Shown here in pieces: positions 21,669 through 30,084 of a stretch of 64,000 nt of DNA. The stretch covers positions 128,636-192,635 of the forward strand of contig JANQOK010000020.1 of assembly GCA_028289645.1 (NCBI GenBank). The letters are read 5' to 3'. The stretch's first letter is position 1. Each line of letters begins with the position of its first letter. The DNA is from Anderseniella sp. (GTDB lineage Bacteria > Pseudomonadota > Alphaproteobacteria > Rhizobiales > Aestuariivirgaceae). Under the pieces are notes generated by a model, which did no database searches, was not told the origin of the DNA, and saw only the letters and a program-made list of their open reading frames with translations. A program made the translations under genes and the position numbers.

Positions 21669-23350
21669 ACATGCACGTGACGCCTGAACCCAACATGTAC
21701 CGCTATGACGAGTTTGACCGAAACTTCGTCGATGCCCGTGTCGCCCAGTTCCGCGACCAGGTGGCGCGCCGCCTCGACGGCTCCATAACCGAGGATGAAT
21801 TCAAGCCCATGCGGCTGATGAACGGGCTGTATCACCAGCTGCATGCCTACATGCTGCGCGTGGCGGTGCCCTACGGCACCATGTCGTCGCGCCAGCTCAA
21901 CGTGCTGGCCGATATCGCCGACAGGTATGACCGCGGTTACGGCCACTGGACGACGCGGCAGAACATCCAGTTCAACTGGATCAAGCTGGAAGAAACCGCT
22001 GACATCCTGGACCGCCTGGCCGATGTCGAAATGCACGCCATCCAGACGTCCGGCAACTGTATCCGCAACACCACGACAGACGCTTATGCCGGGGCGGCTG
22101 CCGACGAGTTGGCCGATCCGCGCCCGGTGTGCGAACTGATCCGGCAGTGGTCGAGCCTGCATCCCGAGTTCTCCTACCTGCCGCGCAAGTTCAAGATCGC
22201 GGTCACCGGGTCACCCAATGACCGTGCCGCCGTGCGCGTGCACGACATTGGCCTGCGCATGCACCTGAACGACAACGGCGAACGTGGCTGGGAAGTTCTG
22301 GTCGGCGGCGGGCAGGGGCGTACCCCTATGGTTGCCGTGACCGTGCGCGACTGGTTGCCGGAAGCAGACCTGCTGCCGTACCTGACCGCCATCATGCGGG
22401 TCTACAACCTGATCGGCAGGCGCGACAACAAGTACAAGGCCCGCATCAAGATCCTGGTCCATGAAATGGGCGCGGAAGCGTTTGCCGCTGCCGTGGAAAA
22501 GGAATTCGCCGACGCCCCGAAGGAAACCATCGAGGTTGACGCACGCGAACTGGCCCGCATCTCGTCCTATTTCGCCCCGCCGGCCTGGGAAAAACTGCCA
22601 GCCTTCGTGCCCGAGATCGAGGAGAAGAAGCTGGCTGACCGCGGTTTCCGGCAGTGGCTTGCCGCCAACACGGCAGCCCACAAGGTACCCGGCTACACCA
22701 TCGTCAATGCCTCGTTCAAACCGACCGGCGGCATTCCCGGCGACGCCACGTCGGCGCAGATGCGCGCCGTTGCCAGGCTTGCCGATGACTACTCGTTCGG
22801 CGAAGTCCGTGTTACCCATGCCCAGAACCTGACCCTGGCCCATGTGCGCACCAGGGATCTGATCCAGGTCTGGGAGCAACTGAAGGAGCAGGGCCTGGCG
22901 GAAGCCAATGTCGGTCTTATCGGTGATATCATCTCGTGTCCCGGCCTCGACTATTGTGCGCTGGCGACAGCCCGCTCGATTCCCGTGGCGCAGGAGATTT
23001 CGACTCGCTTCGCCGATATCAAGAAGCAGCATGATGTCGGGCCGCTGAAGCTCAACATCTCAGGCTGCATCAACGCCTGCGGCCATCACCATGTCGGTCA
23101 CATCGGCATTCTCGGTGTCGACAAGAAGGGCAAGGAATTCTACCAGATCACGCTCGGCGGTTCGTCTGCCGAAAACGCCTCGATCGGCAAGATCCTGGGC
23201 CCCGGCTTCGGCGCCGACGACATCGCCGGTGCGGTTGAAACAGTTGTCGATACCTACCTGAACGTGCGTGAGCAGGGCGAAGAGTTCCTGCACACCTATC
23301 GCCGCCTGGGCGCGGCTCCTTTCAAGGAGGCTCTCTATGCCAGTAATTGA
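21665..23350 (+). CDS. cysI: Sulfite reductase hemoprotein (nitrite/sulfite reductase family)
   Basis: The product has 561 residues. Duplicated sulfite-reductase half-domains are visible: TTRQNIQFNWIKLEETADIL and TSGNCIRNTTTDAYAG in the first half, VTHAQNLTLAHVRTRDL in the second. The siroheme/4Fe-4S ligands follow the family pattern C-x5-C (CPGLDYC) and C-x3-C (CINAC), with the next segment GHHHVGHIGILGVDKKG. It reduces sulfite to sulfide with six electrons. No CysJ flavoprotein gene follows, while a ferredoxin is encoded at the end of the operon, so this is probably a ferredoxin-dependent type. Nitrite reduction cannot be excluded from sequence, but the CysH neighbour favours sulfite. Confidence 0.92.
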   Translation: MNMHVTPEPNMYRYDEFDRNFVDARVAQFRDQVARRLDGSITEDEFKPMRLMNGLYHQLHAYMLRVAVPYGTMSSRQLNVLADIADRYDRGYGHWTTRQNIQFNWIKLEETADILDRLADVEMHAIQTSGNCIRNTTTDAYAGAAADELADPRPVCELIRQWSSLHPEFSYLPRKFKIAVTGSPNDRAAVRVHDIGLRMHLNDNGERGWEVLVGGGQGRTPMVAVTVRDWLPEADLLPYLTAIMRVYNLIGRRDNKYKARIKILVHEMGAEAFAAAVEKEFADAPKETIEVDARELARISSYFAPPAWEKLPAFVPEIEEKKLADRGFRQWLAANTAAHKVPGYTIVNASFKPTGGIPGDATSAQMRAVARLADDYSFGEVRVTHAQNLTLAHVRTRDLIQVWEQLKEQGLAEANVGLIGDIISCPGLDYCALATARSIPVAQEISTRFADIKKQHDVGPLKLNISGCINACGHHHVGHIGILGVDKKGKEFYQITLGGSSAENASIGKILGPGFGADDIAGAVETVVDTYLNVREQGEEFLHTYRRLGAAPFKEALYASN

Positions 23351-23858
23351 AAACAATGCCTTCGTTGAAGATGTCTGGACCTATCTGGAAGACGGTGACA
23401 GTGCCAGTGACCGCAGCATGATCATCGTGCCTCTGGAGCGCCTGGAAGAGGTGCTGGCAGACTGGCCGGCCAGTCATCGCGGCCTCGGCGTGGACGTGCC
23501 CAATGACGCCGATGTCGAGCAGCTCACGCCGCATCTGCCCCGCCTCGACATCGTCACGTTGAATTTCCCGGGCTTTGCCGACGGCAGAGCGTTTTCGCAG
23601 GCCCGCAGCATTCGCCACACCGAGCATTTTGGAGGCACTATCCGGGCCCGCGGCGGTTTCCTGCCGGACCAGTATGGCTTCCTGCTGCAGTCGGGTGTCG
23701 ACAGTTTTGAGGTGTCTGACCGTTTCCCGTTGCAAGAATGGGTGCGTCACGCCGATGCGGTGCCGGCGACATACCAGCGAGACTATGCAACCGGAGGCCT
23801 GGCCACCCGCCCTTTCGCTGAAGCGGGCACCCGGCCGGAGCAGTCCCACTACGGATAA
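23337..23858 (+). CDS. DUF934 domain-containing protein
   Basis: The start is ATG 23337 behind AAGGAGG (23324-23330), overlapping the end of cysI by 14 bases; an upstream in-frame start lacks support. The 173-residue product has the DUF934 core: RLGVDVPND-like region, LPRLDIVTLNFPGFADGRAF, ARSIRHTEHFGGTIRARGGF, LPDQYGFLLQSGVDSFEV. DUF934 proteins are encoded beside ferredoxin-dependent sulfite reductases in many proteobacteria and are annotated as putative redox or assembly partners. No metal or flavin motif is obvious. The role is inferred from position only. Confidence 0.88.
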   Translation: MPVIENNAFVEDVWTYLEDGDSASDRSMIIVPLERLEEVLADWPASHRGLGVDVPNDADVEQLTPHLPRLDIVTLNFPGFADGRAFSQARSIRHTEHFGGTIRARGGFLPDQYGFLLQSGVDSFEVSDRFPLQEWVRHADAVPATYQRDYATGGLATRPFAEAGTRPEQSHYG

Positions 23859-23881
23859 CCCATAGAAACGGTTTCAAGCTG

Positions 23882-24595
23882 ATGATCAGGGATCATGGTC
23901 TTGCCCGTCATGACGGGCTGGAAGGCGAGGCTCTTGTCGCGTCGCTGCACCGCGAGTTCGGCAACCGGCTGGCGCTTGTGTCATCGTTCGGCGCTGAATC
24001 CGTGGTGCTGCTGCATATGGCGGCCTGTGTCGATCAGGCCATGCCGGTGATCTTCCTCGATACCGGCAAGCATTTCTGGCAGACCGGCTACTACCGCTCC
24101 AAGATCATTGATCTGCTGGGCCTCAAAGACGTCCGCATCATCAAGCCTAGCACTGCAGATATCGCATTGCGGGATCCGCGCGGCAACCTGTCGGCGAGCG
24201 ATCCGGACGCCTGCTGTGACATTCGCAAGGTCAGGCCGCTGCAGCGTGCGCTTGCCGGTTTCGACGCGGTGCTGTCAGGGCGCAAGCGCTATCACGGCGG
24301 CGGCCGCGACAGTCTCGGCACTGTCAGCCTTGATCGTCAGGGCAGGGTTAAGGGCGAGCCGCTGGCCGGCTATGACGCGGCGGCCATAGCCGCGTACATG
24401 AGGGATCATGATCTGCCGCCGCATCCGCTGGTCAGGCAGGGGTACTTTTCAATCGGTTGTGCGGACTGCACGCAACCCGGCGGGTCGGCGGACGATCCCA
24501 GGGCCGGCCGCTGGGCCGGGCACGGCAAGACCGAATGTGGCATTCATCTCAGCGCCGGCGGACGGTTGCGGCGCAATCAACAAAACGGAGTGTGA
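23882..24595 (+). CDS. cysH: Adenylyl-sulfate (APS) reductase, iron-sulfur type
   Basis: The product has 237 residues and starts 23 bases after the DUF934 gene. The nucleotide-binding SSFGAESVVLLHMA and FLDTGKHFWQT are PAPS/APS reductase signatures. The paired cysteines DACCDIRK plus a later CADC provide the four ligands of a 4Fe-4S cluster, which marks the APS-using branch rather than the cluster-free PAPS enzymes. The catalytic cysteine is in the C-terminal KTECGIH motif. It reduces APS to sulfite with thioredoxin or glutaredoxin, feeding the sulfite reductase. The C-terminus continues about 18 residues past the catalytic motif, slightly longer than usual. Confidence 0.93.
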   Translation: MIRDHGLARHDGLEGEALVASLHREFGNRLALVSSFGAESVVLLHMAACVDQAMPVIFLDTGKHFWQTGYYRSKIIDLLGLKDVRIIKPSTADIALRDPRGNLSASDPDACCDIRKVRPLQRALAGFDAVLSGRKRYHGGGRDSLGTVSLDRQGRVKGEPLAGYDAAAIAAYMRDHDLPPHPLVRQGYFSIGCADCTQPGGSADDPRAGRWAGHGKTECGIHLSAGGRLRRNQQNGV

Positions 24596-24600
24596 CGACA

Positions 24601-24933
24601 ATGGGCGTGATCAATGTGATCGACCACGAAGGCAAGGCGCATCAGCTTGAGGCAGTCGAGGGCTGGCGGGTCATGGAGATCATCCGCGAGCATGGATTGC
24701 CCATGGAAGGTCTGTGCGGCGGCGCGTGTGCATGCGCGACCTGTCATGTCTATGTCGATGACAAATGGCAGGCGAAATTGCATGACCCGCGCGATGACGA
24801 AGATGCCATGCTCGATGAAGTCCCGACCGTGGCTGTGAACTCCAGGCTGTCCTGCCAACTGATCTATACGCCGGAACTTGACGGCCTGTCCGTCAAGCTG
24901 GACGGAGAACTGGTGAGGGCAAAGGCGGCCTGA
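24601..24933 (+). CDS. 2Fe-2S ferredoxin, adrenodoxin type
   Basis: ATG 24601 follows the cysH stop by 5 bases, giving 110 residues. The 2Fe-2S ligands are in CGGACACATCHVYV and the later SRLSCQLIYT, and the order C-x5-C-x2-C...C fits adrenodoxin/ISC-type vertebrate-like ferredoxins. DEDAMLDE supplies the acidic partner-binding surface of this class. Being last in the sulfur operon, it is the natural electron donor for the sulfite reductase in the absence of CysJ. A housekeeping ISC role is unlikely, since no isc genes are near. The donor role is inference; the fold is certain. Confidence 0.9.
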   Translation: MGVINVIDHEGKAHQLEAVEGWRVMEIIREHGLPMEGLCGGACACATCHVYVDDKWQAKLHDPRDDEDAMLDEVPTVAVNSRLSCQLIYTPELDGLSVKLDGELVRAKAA

Positions 24934-24961
24934 ACTGCCGCGCCAGCCAGCGGAGCAAGGC

Positions 24962-25531
24962 TTATGGTTGCGGCTCGTGCGCGGCCACCAGCGCCAGGGC
25001 TGCTTGCCTGGCGTCCCGGGCCGGGCTTTCAGTGTGCTTCATGTGCGCCGTGACGATCGCGCCTTCAGCCAGCAGCAGCAATTGCCGGGCCAGTTGGTCC
25101 GGCTGGCTCAGCCCGGCGGCTTCTGCAAGCTTTGAGATATGGGTTTGCAGCATGCGCTTGTGGTCGGCAGACTGCTTGTGGATCGGGTGGTCCCGGTCCT
25201 GGTACTCCGATGAAGCCTTGATGAACATGCAGCCGCGGAAATCCGGATCTTCGAACCATTCCTGCAGTTCGTCAAACATGGCAATCAGCTGGTCGCGCGG
25301 ACTGTCGGCGAGTTCCTCAATCCGGCGATAAAACCGGTTCCGGAAAATTTCGTCTCGCAGGCGCAGAACCGCAAGGATGAGGTCCTCCTTGCTGCGGAAG
25401 TGCTTGTACATCGACGTTTTGGAGATTCCGGTTTCGGCCACCAGCATGTCCATGCCGGTTGCATGAAAGCCGTTGCGATAGAACGCCTGCATGGCGCTGC
25501 GAACCAGTTCCTCGCGCTTCGTTGGTCTCAT
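24962..25531 (-). CDS. TetR/AcrR-family transcriptional regulator
   Basis: The start is ATG 25531, preceded by GGAGG; this gives 189 residues. The N-terminal helix-turn-helix is typical: REELVRSAMQAFYRNGFHATGMD, then LVAETGISKTSMYKHFRSKEDL. The C-terminal ligand domain contains RGCMFIKASSEYQDRDHP, common in the YcdC/NemR-like or 'TetR_C' group responding to electrophiles or alkylated ligands. It diverges from the GST-like gene at 25871, with a TetR-type palindrome in between, so it probably represses that pair and perhaps itself. Confidence 0.9.
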   Translation of the reverse strand: MRPTKREELVRSAMQAFYRNGFHATGMDMLVAETGISKTSMYKHFRSKEDLILAVLRLRDEIFRNRFYRRIEELADSPRDQLIAMFDELQEWFEDPDFRGCMFIKASSEYQDRDHPIHKQSADHKRMLQTHISKLAEAAGLSQPDQLARQLLLLAEGAIVTAHMKHTESPARDARQAALALVAAHEPQP

Positions 25532-25703
25532 GTTGCCTCCACAGGTGACTGATCTGTACACTAAAAATCTGAAATTTGTCCAATTATTACGCTGTAAGGG
25601 CGCTGAACGGTTTAGTTATGGTTGCTTGAATGCGGCAGCTTTACACGATTTTGTGTACAAATTGCCTATTGTGCTGACAAAGTGAAGCGGTATGTTGGAC
25701 GTG

Positions 25704-25723
25704 AGTGTACCGATCGGTAAACT
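25704..25723. promoter_or_regulatory. TetR-type operator palindrome
   Basis: AGTGTACCGATCGGTAAACT is a 20-base palindrome with one mismatched pair; its core TACCGATCGGTA (25708-25719) is perfect. The CCGATCGG centre resembles operators bound by several TetR-family repressors. It lies 148-167 bases upstream of the GST-like gene and about 170-190 bases upstream of the regulator. The 25532-25870 gap holds nothing else that I can support. Confidence 0.65.
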
Positions 25724-25870
25724 TAATTATTCATCGTCCTATGCGCTTGCAGGTCTTTGCAGGGGCAACCAACAAACAAGGAGGCGCTGTTGAGCCGCCC
25801 GCCGCTGCCGCCATTCACTGAAGCACCTGCAGTGCACAGCAACTGCTGACATCAAAGAGAGGAGATCATC

Positions 25871-26515
25871 GTGAACAAGCATTTTCCAGCCGGCAACAAG
25901 CCGGTTAAACTGTACGGCCTGCCGGTTTCGGGTCACGCACACCGCGCGGAACTCATGCTGGCGCTGCTGGACATTCCCTATGAAAAGATAGACGTGGATC
26001 TGATGAACGGCGCCCACAAGGCGCCTGACTTCCTCAATCTGAACCTGTTTGGCCAGATACCGGTGATCGATGACAATGGTGACATTGTTTCCGATTCGAC
26101 CGCTGTCCTGGTCTACCTGGCCAAGAAGTATGGTGATGGTGACTGGTTGCCTGACGAACCGCTTGGCGCAGCTCAGGTGCAGCGCTGGTTGTCGGTTGCA
26201 TCGAACGAGGTATTCGCCGGCCCCAATTCAGCCCGGCTGGTCAAGCTGTTCGGCATGCCGCTTGATTACGAAGCGGCAAAGACCAAGACCGAAAACCTGT
26301 TCGCCACCATGGAGGGGCATCTGCAGGCCAACGACTTTCTGGCAGGCAAGTCGATAAGCATAGCCGATGTGGCATGTTACACCTACATTTCGCATGTACC
26401 CGAAGCTGGTGTGAGCCTCGAACCGTATCCGGCAATCAGCGCATGGCTGGCACGCGTTGAGGCCCAGCCGCGGTTTGTCGGCATGGTGCGCTCTCCGGAA
26501 CCTGAAGCCGCCTAG
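25871..26515 (+). CDS. Glutathione S-transferase-family protein
   Basis: The product has 214 residues, starting at ATG 25871 behind GAGAGGAG. The N-terminal thioredoxin-like domain has KLYGLPVSGHAHRAELML and the conserved cis-proline segment FGQIPVIDDNG, followed by SDSTAVLVYLAKKYG, the glutathione gamma-glutamyl site. The C-terminal helical domain has the N-capping FLAGKSISIADVACY motif. The catalytic residue near the N-terminus is probably Ser (SGHAHR), as in beta/theta-like bacterial GSTs. It is followed 13 bases later by a flavin-oxidase-like gene and is probably co-repressed by the TetR protein upstream. Confidence 0.9.
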   Translation: MNKHFPAGNKPVKLYGLPVSGHAHRAELMLALLDIPYEKIDVDLMNGAHKAPDFLNLNLFGQIPVIDDNGDIVSDSTAVLVYLAKKYGDGDWLPDEPLGAAQVQRWLSVASNEVFAGPNSARLVKLFGMPLDYEAAKTKTENLFATMEGHLQANDFLAGKSISIADVACYTYISHVPEAGVSLEPYPAISAWLARVEAQPRFVGMVRSPEPEAA

Positions 26516-26528
26516 GAGCTTGTTTCCC

Positions 26529-27476
26529 ATGACCGAAGACAAGATTTATCACGGTGGTGAAGTCGCTGTGCAGGAACAGGCCGGCGTTCGTGAGGTGGCT
26601 GAAAGGCTGTCCCGGATGATCCGGCCTTTCATGCCGGACCAGCATCGTGAGTTTTTCGAGCAACTGCCGTTCGTGGTGGTGGGACTCGTTGATGAACGAG
26701 GCCGGCCCTGGAGCACACTGTGTGTCGGCGATCCGGGCTTCATCAGTTCACCGGATGAGACGACCCTGCAGATCGCCTCTTCGCCTTTGCTGACACAGGA
26801 CCTGGGCCTGCAGCGAAACGTCGGTGACAAGATCGGGCTGCTGGGTATTGAACTTCCCACCCGGCGGCGCAATCGCATGAACGGTGTGATAGCCGAAGCC
26901 GACGATGGCGGATTTGCCGTACACGTTGAGCAGAGCTTCGGCAATTGCCCGCAATACATTCAGACCCGTTCAATCGAGTCGCGCGAGGTTGCGGTTTCAC
27001 AAACCGCAGCCGGAGTCGAGCGAACTGAAACCCTTACCGATGAAATTGCCGCATTCATCGAGCACGCCGATACATTTTTCATCTCATCGCGAACCAGCCA
27101 GTTCTCTGCGCAGGCCAGCTCCGGCATCGATGCATCGCACCGCGGTGGCCGGCCGGGATTTGTCCGGGCAGGCGGCGACGGCATGCTCTCATTCCCGGAC
27201 TTCTCCGGCAACAGGCTGTTCAACACGCTTGGCAATATTGCCGATGATGGCCGCGTCGGCATGCTGTTTGCGGACTTTGACACAGGCGATCTGCTGCTGC
27301 TGACCGGTCGTGCTTCAATCGTATGGGACGGAAACCGTCTGGACGGATTTGCTGGCGCTCAAAGACTGGTTGACGTGAAGCCCGCCGAGTTCGTTCTTGC
27401 GCGCGCGGCGCTGCCCCTGGCAGGCAGCCTGATCGAACAATCACCCAAACTGGCAGCAACCGGGTCCTGGCAGTAG
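26529..27476 (+). CDS. Pyridoxamine 5'-phosphate oxidase-family (flavin-binding) protein
   Basis: The start is ATG 26529, with AGGAG in the preceding gap; the product is 315 residues. The split-barrel flavin-binding fold appears twice: VVVGLVDERGRPWSTLCVGDPGF in the N-terminal half, and FFISSRTSQ..., RGGRPGFVRAGGDGMLSFPDFSGNRLFNTLGNI in the C-terminal half. The latter motif is typical of the PNPOx-like group often encoded next to GST genes. Such proteins bind FMN or F420-like cofactors and may reduce quinones or electrophiles. Forming a two-gene unit with the GST, it fits a detoxification role (inference). Confidence 0.85.
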   Translation: MTEDKIYHGGEVAVQEQAGVREVAERLSRMIRPFMPDQHREFFEQLPFVVVGLVDERGRPWSTLCVGDPGFISSPDETTLQIASSPLLTQDLGLQRNVGDKIGLLGIELPTRRRNRMNGVIAEADDGGFAVHVEQSFGNCPQYIQTRSIESREVAVSQTAAGVERTETLTDEIAAFIEHADTFFISSRTSQFSAQASSGIDASHRGGRPGFVRAGGDGMLSFPDFSGNRLFNTLGNIADDGRVGMLFADFDTGDLLLLTGRASIVWDGNRLDGFAGAQRLVDVKPAEFVLARAALPLAGSLIEQSPKLAATGSWQ

Positions 27477-27660
27477 CCAGATTGGCGGCAGGGTCGTAGG
27501 AAACCGTTGGCAATCTGCCTGCTGAAAAGTGTCAACTATGCCGGTTTTGTGTCGCCAATTACCTTGGGTTATGCTAATTGTCTCCACAGGTAGGGCTGAT
27601 TTGTGACACGATGGTGCGGCTTAGGCACCTGAAAGTACTGTCTGTAGAGGGTGTGTTTTC

Positions 27661-28506
27661 ATGAATAATGAGTCTGCAAAAAGTCGGCAAGGCGGCTCGG
27701 GCAGCCGGCAGGGCGGAGGCAAGAGCTTCCGTAAGACGCTGAGCAAAAGCTTCATCTACTACGGTGAGATAGTCAGTCGCCGCCTGGGCGATTTTCTGGC
27801 AGTCCAGTCCAAAATCCCGACCACCCCCTATATCGACTGGCACCACATTCCCGAATTCAAATACCTTATCGACAACGCGGACAAGATTCGCGAAGAGGTC
27901 AAGGGTATCCTTGAACACCGCCAGCACCTGCCGCAATGGCATGAGCTGTCGAGCGACCAGCGCACCTTCAAGAATACCCGAGACTGGAAAATGTTCATGC
28001 TCTACGGTTTCCGCAACCGGCTGAACAAGAATTGCGCCAAGGCCCCTGTCACCGCGGAAATGCTGGAAAAAATCCCCGGCATGCAGACCGCATGGTTCTC
28101 CATTCTGGGCCCGCAGTCGCACATCAAGGCGCATAAGGGCGTAACCAAGGGCATCCTTACCTGCCATCTGCCGCTCATTGTACCCGAAGACCGCGACAAC
28201 ATCGCCATCCGCGTCGACAATGAGGTGTTGCACTGGAAAGAAGGCGAGATGGTTATCTTGGACGATACCTATCTGCACGACTCATGGAACAAGTCGGATG
28301 AAGAGCGGGTCAATCTCATTGTCCATGTGGACCGGCCAATGCGGTTGCCGGGCCGCATGTTGCACAATTTCTTCTGCTGGGTTCTGAAGAAGAGTTCCTA
28401 TTTCAAGGAGCCACGCAAGAACATGTCGGACTTTGAGGATCATTTTGAAGCGGTTACCATGCGGGCGAATCAAACGCTGGAGAACTTGAGCACGCCGGGG
28501 AACTGA
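27661..28506 (+). CDS. Aspartyl/asparaginyl beta-hydroxylase-domain protein, LpxO-like
   Basis: The product has 281 residues. A basic, Gly/Ser-rich N-terminus (SRQGGSGSRQGGGKSFRK) is followed by the cupin core of the alpha-ketoglutarate/Fe(II) oxygenases: FSILGPQSHIKAHKGVTKG, with the first iron-binding His, then LTCHLPLIVP, and EGEMVILDDTYLHDSWN, with the second. HKG...RGxxLTCHL and DDTxxHxxWN are shared with the lipid A hydroxylase LpxO and with aspartyl hydroxylases. LpxO 2-hydroxylates a secondary acyl chain of lipid A at the inner membrane; this protein lacks an obvious N-terminal membrane anchor but has a hydrophobic C-terminal stretch (LHNFFCWVLKK). The exact substrate is uncertain. 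Confidence 0.8.
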   Translation: MNNESAKSRQGGSGSRQGGGKSFRKTLSKSFIYYGEIVSRRLGDFLAVQSKIPTTPYIDWHHIPEFKYLIDNADKIREEVKGILEHRQHLPQWHELSSDQRTFKNTRDWKMFMLYGFRNRLNKNCAKAPVTAEMLEKIPGMQTAWFSILGPQSHIKAHKGVTKGILTCHLPLIVPEDRDNIAIRVDNEVLHWKEGEMVILDDTYLHDSWNKSDEERVNLIVHVDRPMRLPGRMLHNFFCWVLKKSSYFKEPRKNMSDFEDHFEAVTMRANQTLENLSTPGN

Positions 28507-28584
28507 TTGCGTTTCGGCCATCTGGCCGGACGAACCACAAAACCAACGACGGCAGGTTAACTGCTGCGAGGGAAGCAGGAACAG

Positions 28585-29466
28585 ATGATGAAAAACAGTT
28601 TGCAGCTGTGTGCGACAGCATGTGTGGTGTTGGCAGTGTCTTTTGCCGGGGCGGCAGACGCCGAGCCGGTTTCCGTGTCGGTTACAACCTCATCGCAATA
28701 CCAGTACACCACGATCGAGCGTGGTCAGGCACCAGTGCCTGGCGCCGACGACCTGTCCATGCACAGCGCGATTTCCGAGACCGCGGTCCAGATCGCGCCA
28801 TACGGCAGCCTGTTTGATTTCCAGGCAGATGTATCGATTGCCAACAACTGGTTTTCCGGCGATTGGTCCGGCCAGCAGACAACCGACTGGCACTTCGGCA
28901 TGGCGCTTTACGCGCGTGATGCCAATTGGGGTATCCTCGGGGTGGAGGCGGCAATCGGCGACCTCGAGGGCGTATCGGGGCCGTCGGCGAAATCATCTTC
29001 CGACCTGCGCCGCATCGGTGTGCGGGCCGACATTTTCTGGAATGACCATGTTACCTCCATCAACCGGGTCGGGTATGCCGATCTGGAGGGCCCGGTCTAT
29101 GACATGCACGGCCTGTATGGCAATGCCGGCGTCAACTGGTACCTGAGCGACAATTTCGCCGCCAAGTTTGACTTTGACTATGCCCTGTTGAGCGTTACCA
29201 ACCGGCATGAGCTGGAACTCTGGGCGACCACTGTAGAGGCGGAGTATCTGGCCGGCCAGGTGTTCGGTACCGACGCGGCCTTGTTTGCCGGAGCGCGCAT
29301 GTCAGAGTTTGAAACCGGCGGTCCATGGTACAACGAGATCCAGGGCTTCGGCGGATTGCGCATGTATTTCGGCAGCGCCGGCAACTTGCGCGAACATCAC
29401 CGCACCGGACCGCAGGAAAACAACTCGGCCGTGCTAGAGCGTCTGCCGTTTGCCATGCCGTATTGA
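28585..29466 (+). CDS. Exported protein of unknown function
   Basis: The product has 293 residues, with a clear Sec signal peptide (hydrophobic CATACVVLAVSFAGAADA, predicted cleavage near residue 25-27). Start is ATG 28585 or 28588, with GGAAGCAGGA upstream. The mature part is rich in alternating polar/hydrophobic strands ending in aromatic residues (WHFGMALYARDANWGILGVEA, WYLSDNFAAKFDFDYALL, GFGGLRMYFG), suggestive of an outer-membrane or porin-like beta barrel. There is no C-terminal Phe or Trp signature (the protein ends FAMPY). I do not recognise a family. It stands 78 bases after the LpxO-like gene and may belong to the same envelope-related unit. Confidence 0.65.
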   Translation: MMKNSLQLCATACVVLAVSFAGAADAEPVSVSVTTSSQYQYTTIERGQAPVPGADDLSMHSAISETAVQIAPYGSLFDFQADVSIANNWFSGDWSGQQTTDWHFGMALYARDANWGILGVEAAIGDLEGVSGPSAKSSSDLRRIGVRADIFWNDHVTSINRVGYADLEGPVYDMHGLYGNAGVNWYLSDNFAAKFDFDYALLSVTNRHELELWATTVEAEYLAGQVFGTDAALFAGARMSEFETGGPWYNEIQGFGGLRMYFGSAGNLREHHRTGPQENNSAVLERLPFAMPY

Positions 29467-29489
29467 CGCGGCCCGCTGCAGCTTACTGC

Positions 29490-29918
29490 TCAGTCCAGCT
29501 CAATCCTGCCGCTGCGGTTTTTCTTGAGGTTGCCACGCTTTGTCTTGGCGTCCAGCCTGCGCTTCTTTGAACCCAGTGTCGGTTTCGTGGCAATGCGCCT
29601 GCGCCGGACATGTGCGGCCTGCCTGATAATCTCCTTCAGGCGCTCCAGCGCCTCGCGGCGGTTGGCTTCCTGGGTACGATGCCGCCCGGCCACAAGCACG
29701 ATTTCACCGTCATTCGTCAGCCGGCTGTCACCGCTGTTGAGAAGCTTGTTGCGCACCCGGTCGGGCAGGGACCGTGACCGGCGAACATCGAACCTCAGTT
29801 GTACGGAGGTTGCCACCTTGTTGACGTTTTGTCCGCCCGGGCCACTGGAGCGGATGAATTTCTCGTCCAGCTCGTCGTCGAAAAGCCAGATACGGTCATT
29901 GATCTGAATGCGCGCCAT
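29490..29918 (-). CDS. arfB: Alternative ribosome-rescue factor / peptidyl-tRNA hydrolase ArfB
   Basis: The product has 142 residues, the usual size of ArfB (YaeJ). The catalytic GGQ motif is in FIRSSGPGGQNVNKVATSV, placed at the N-terminal third as in class I release-factor-like proteins. The C-terminal tail is strongly basic (KPTLGSKKRRLDAKTKRGNLKKNRSGRIELD), as required to enter the empty mRNA channel of stalled ribosomes. It hydrolyses peptidyl-tRNA on non-stop ribosomes. It is convergent with the unknown exported protein gene. Confidence 0.93.
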   Translation of the reverse strand: MARIQINDRIWLFDDELDEKFIRSSGPGGQNVNKVATSVQLRFDVRRSRSLPDRVRNKLLNSGDSRLTNDGEIVLVAGRHRTQEANRREALERLKEIIRQAAHVRRRRIATKPTLGSKKRRLDAKTKRGNLKKNRSGRIELD

Positions 29919-30084
29919 GTGATCTCGCGTTTCTCGTTGCTGAAGTTACGCCAGTGATTGCACGGCTGTCGTGCCCGTGGTGCGCAATCTGACCGGCCTG
30001 AGCGTCGTCAGTCAATTGCCATTTCCTGCTGATAATGTCACTGTTCATGAGAGAGGATTCTCTTGCAAGCCGGGTGGAGATTAA

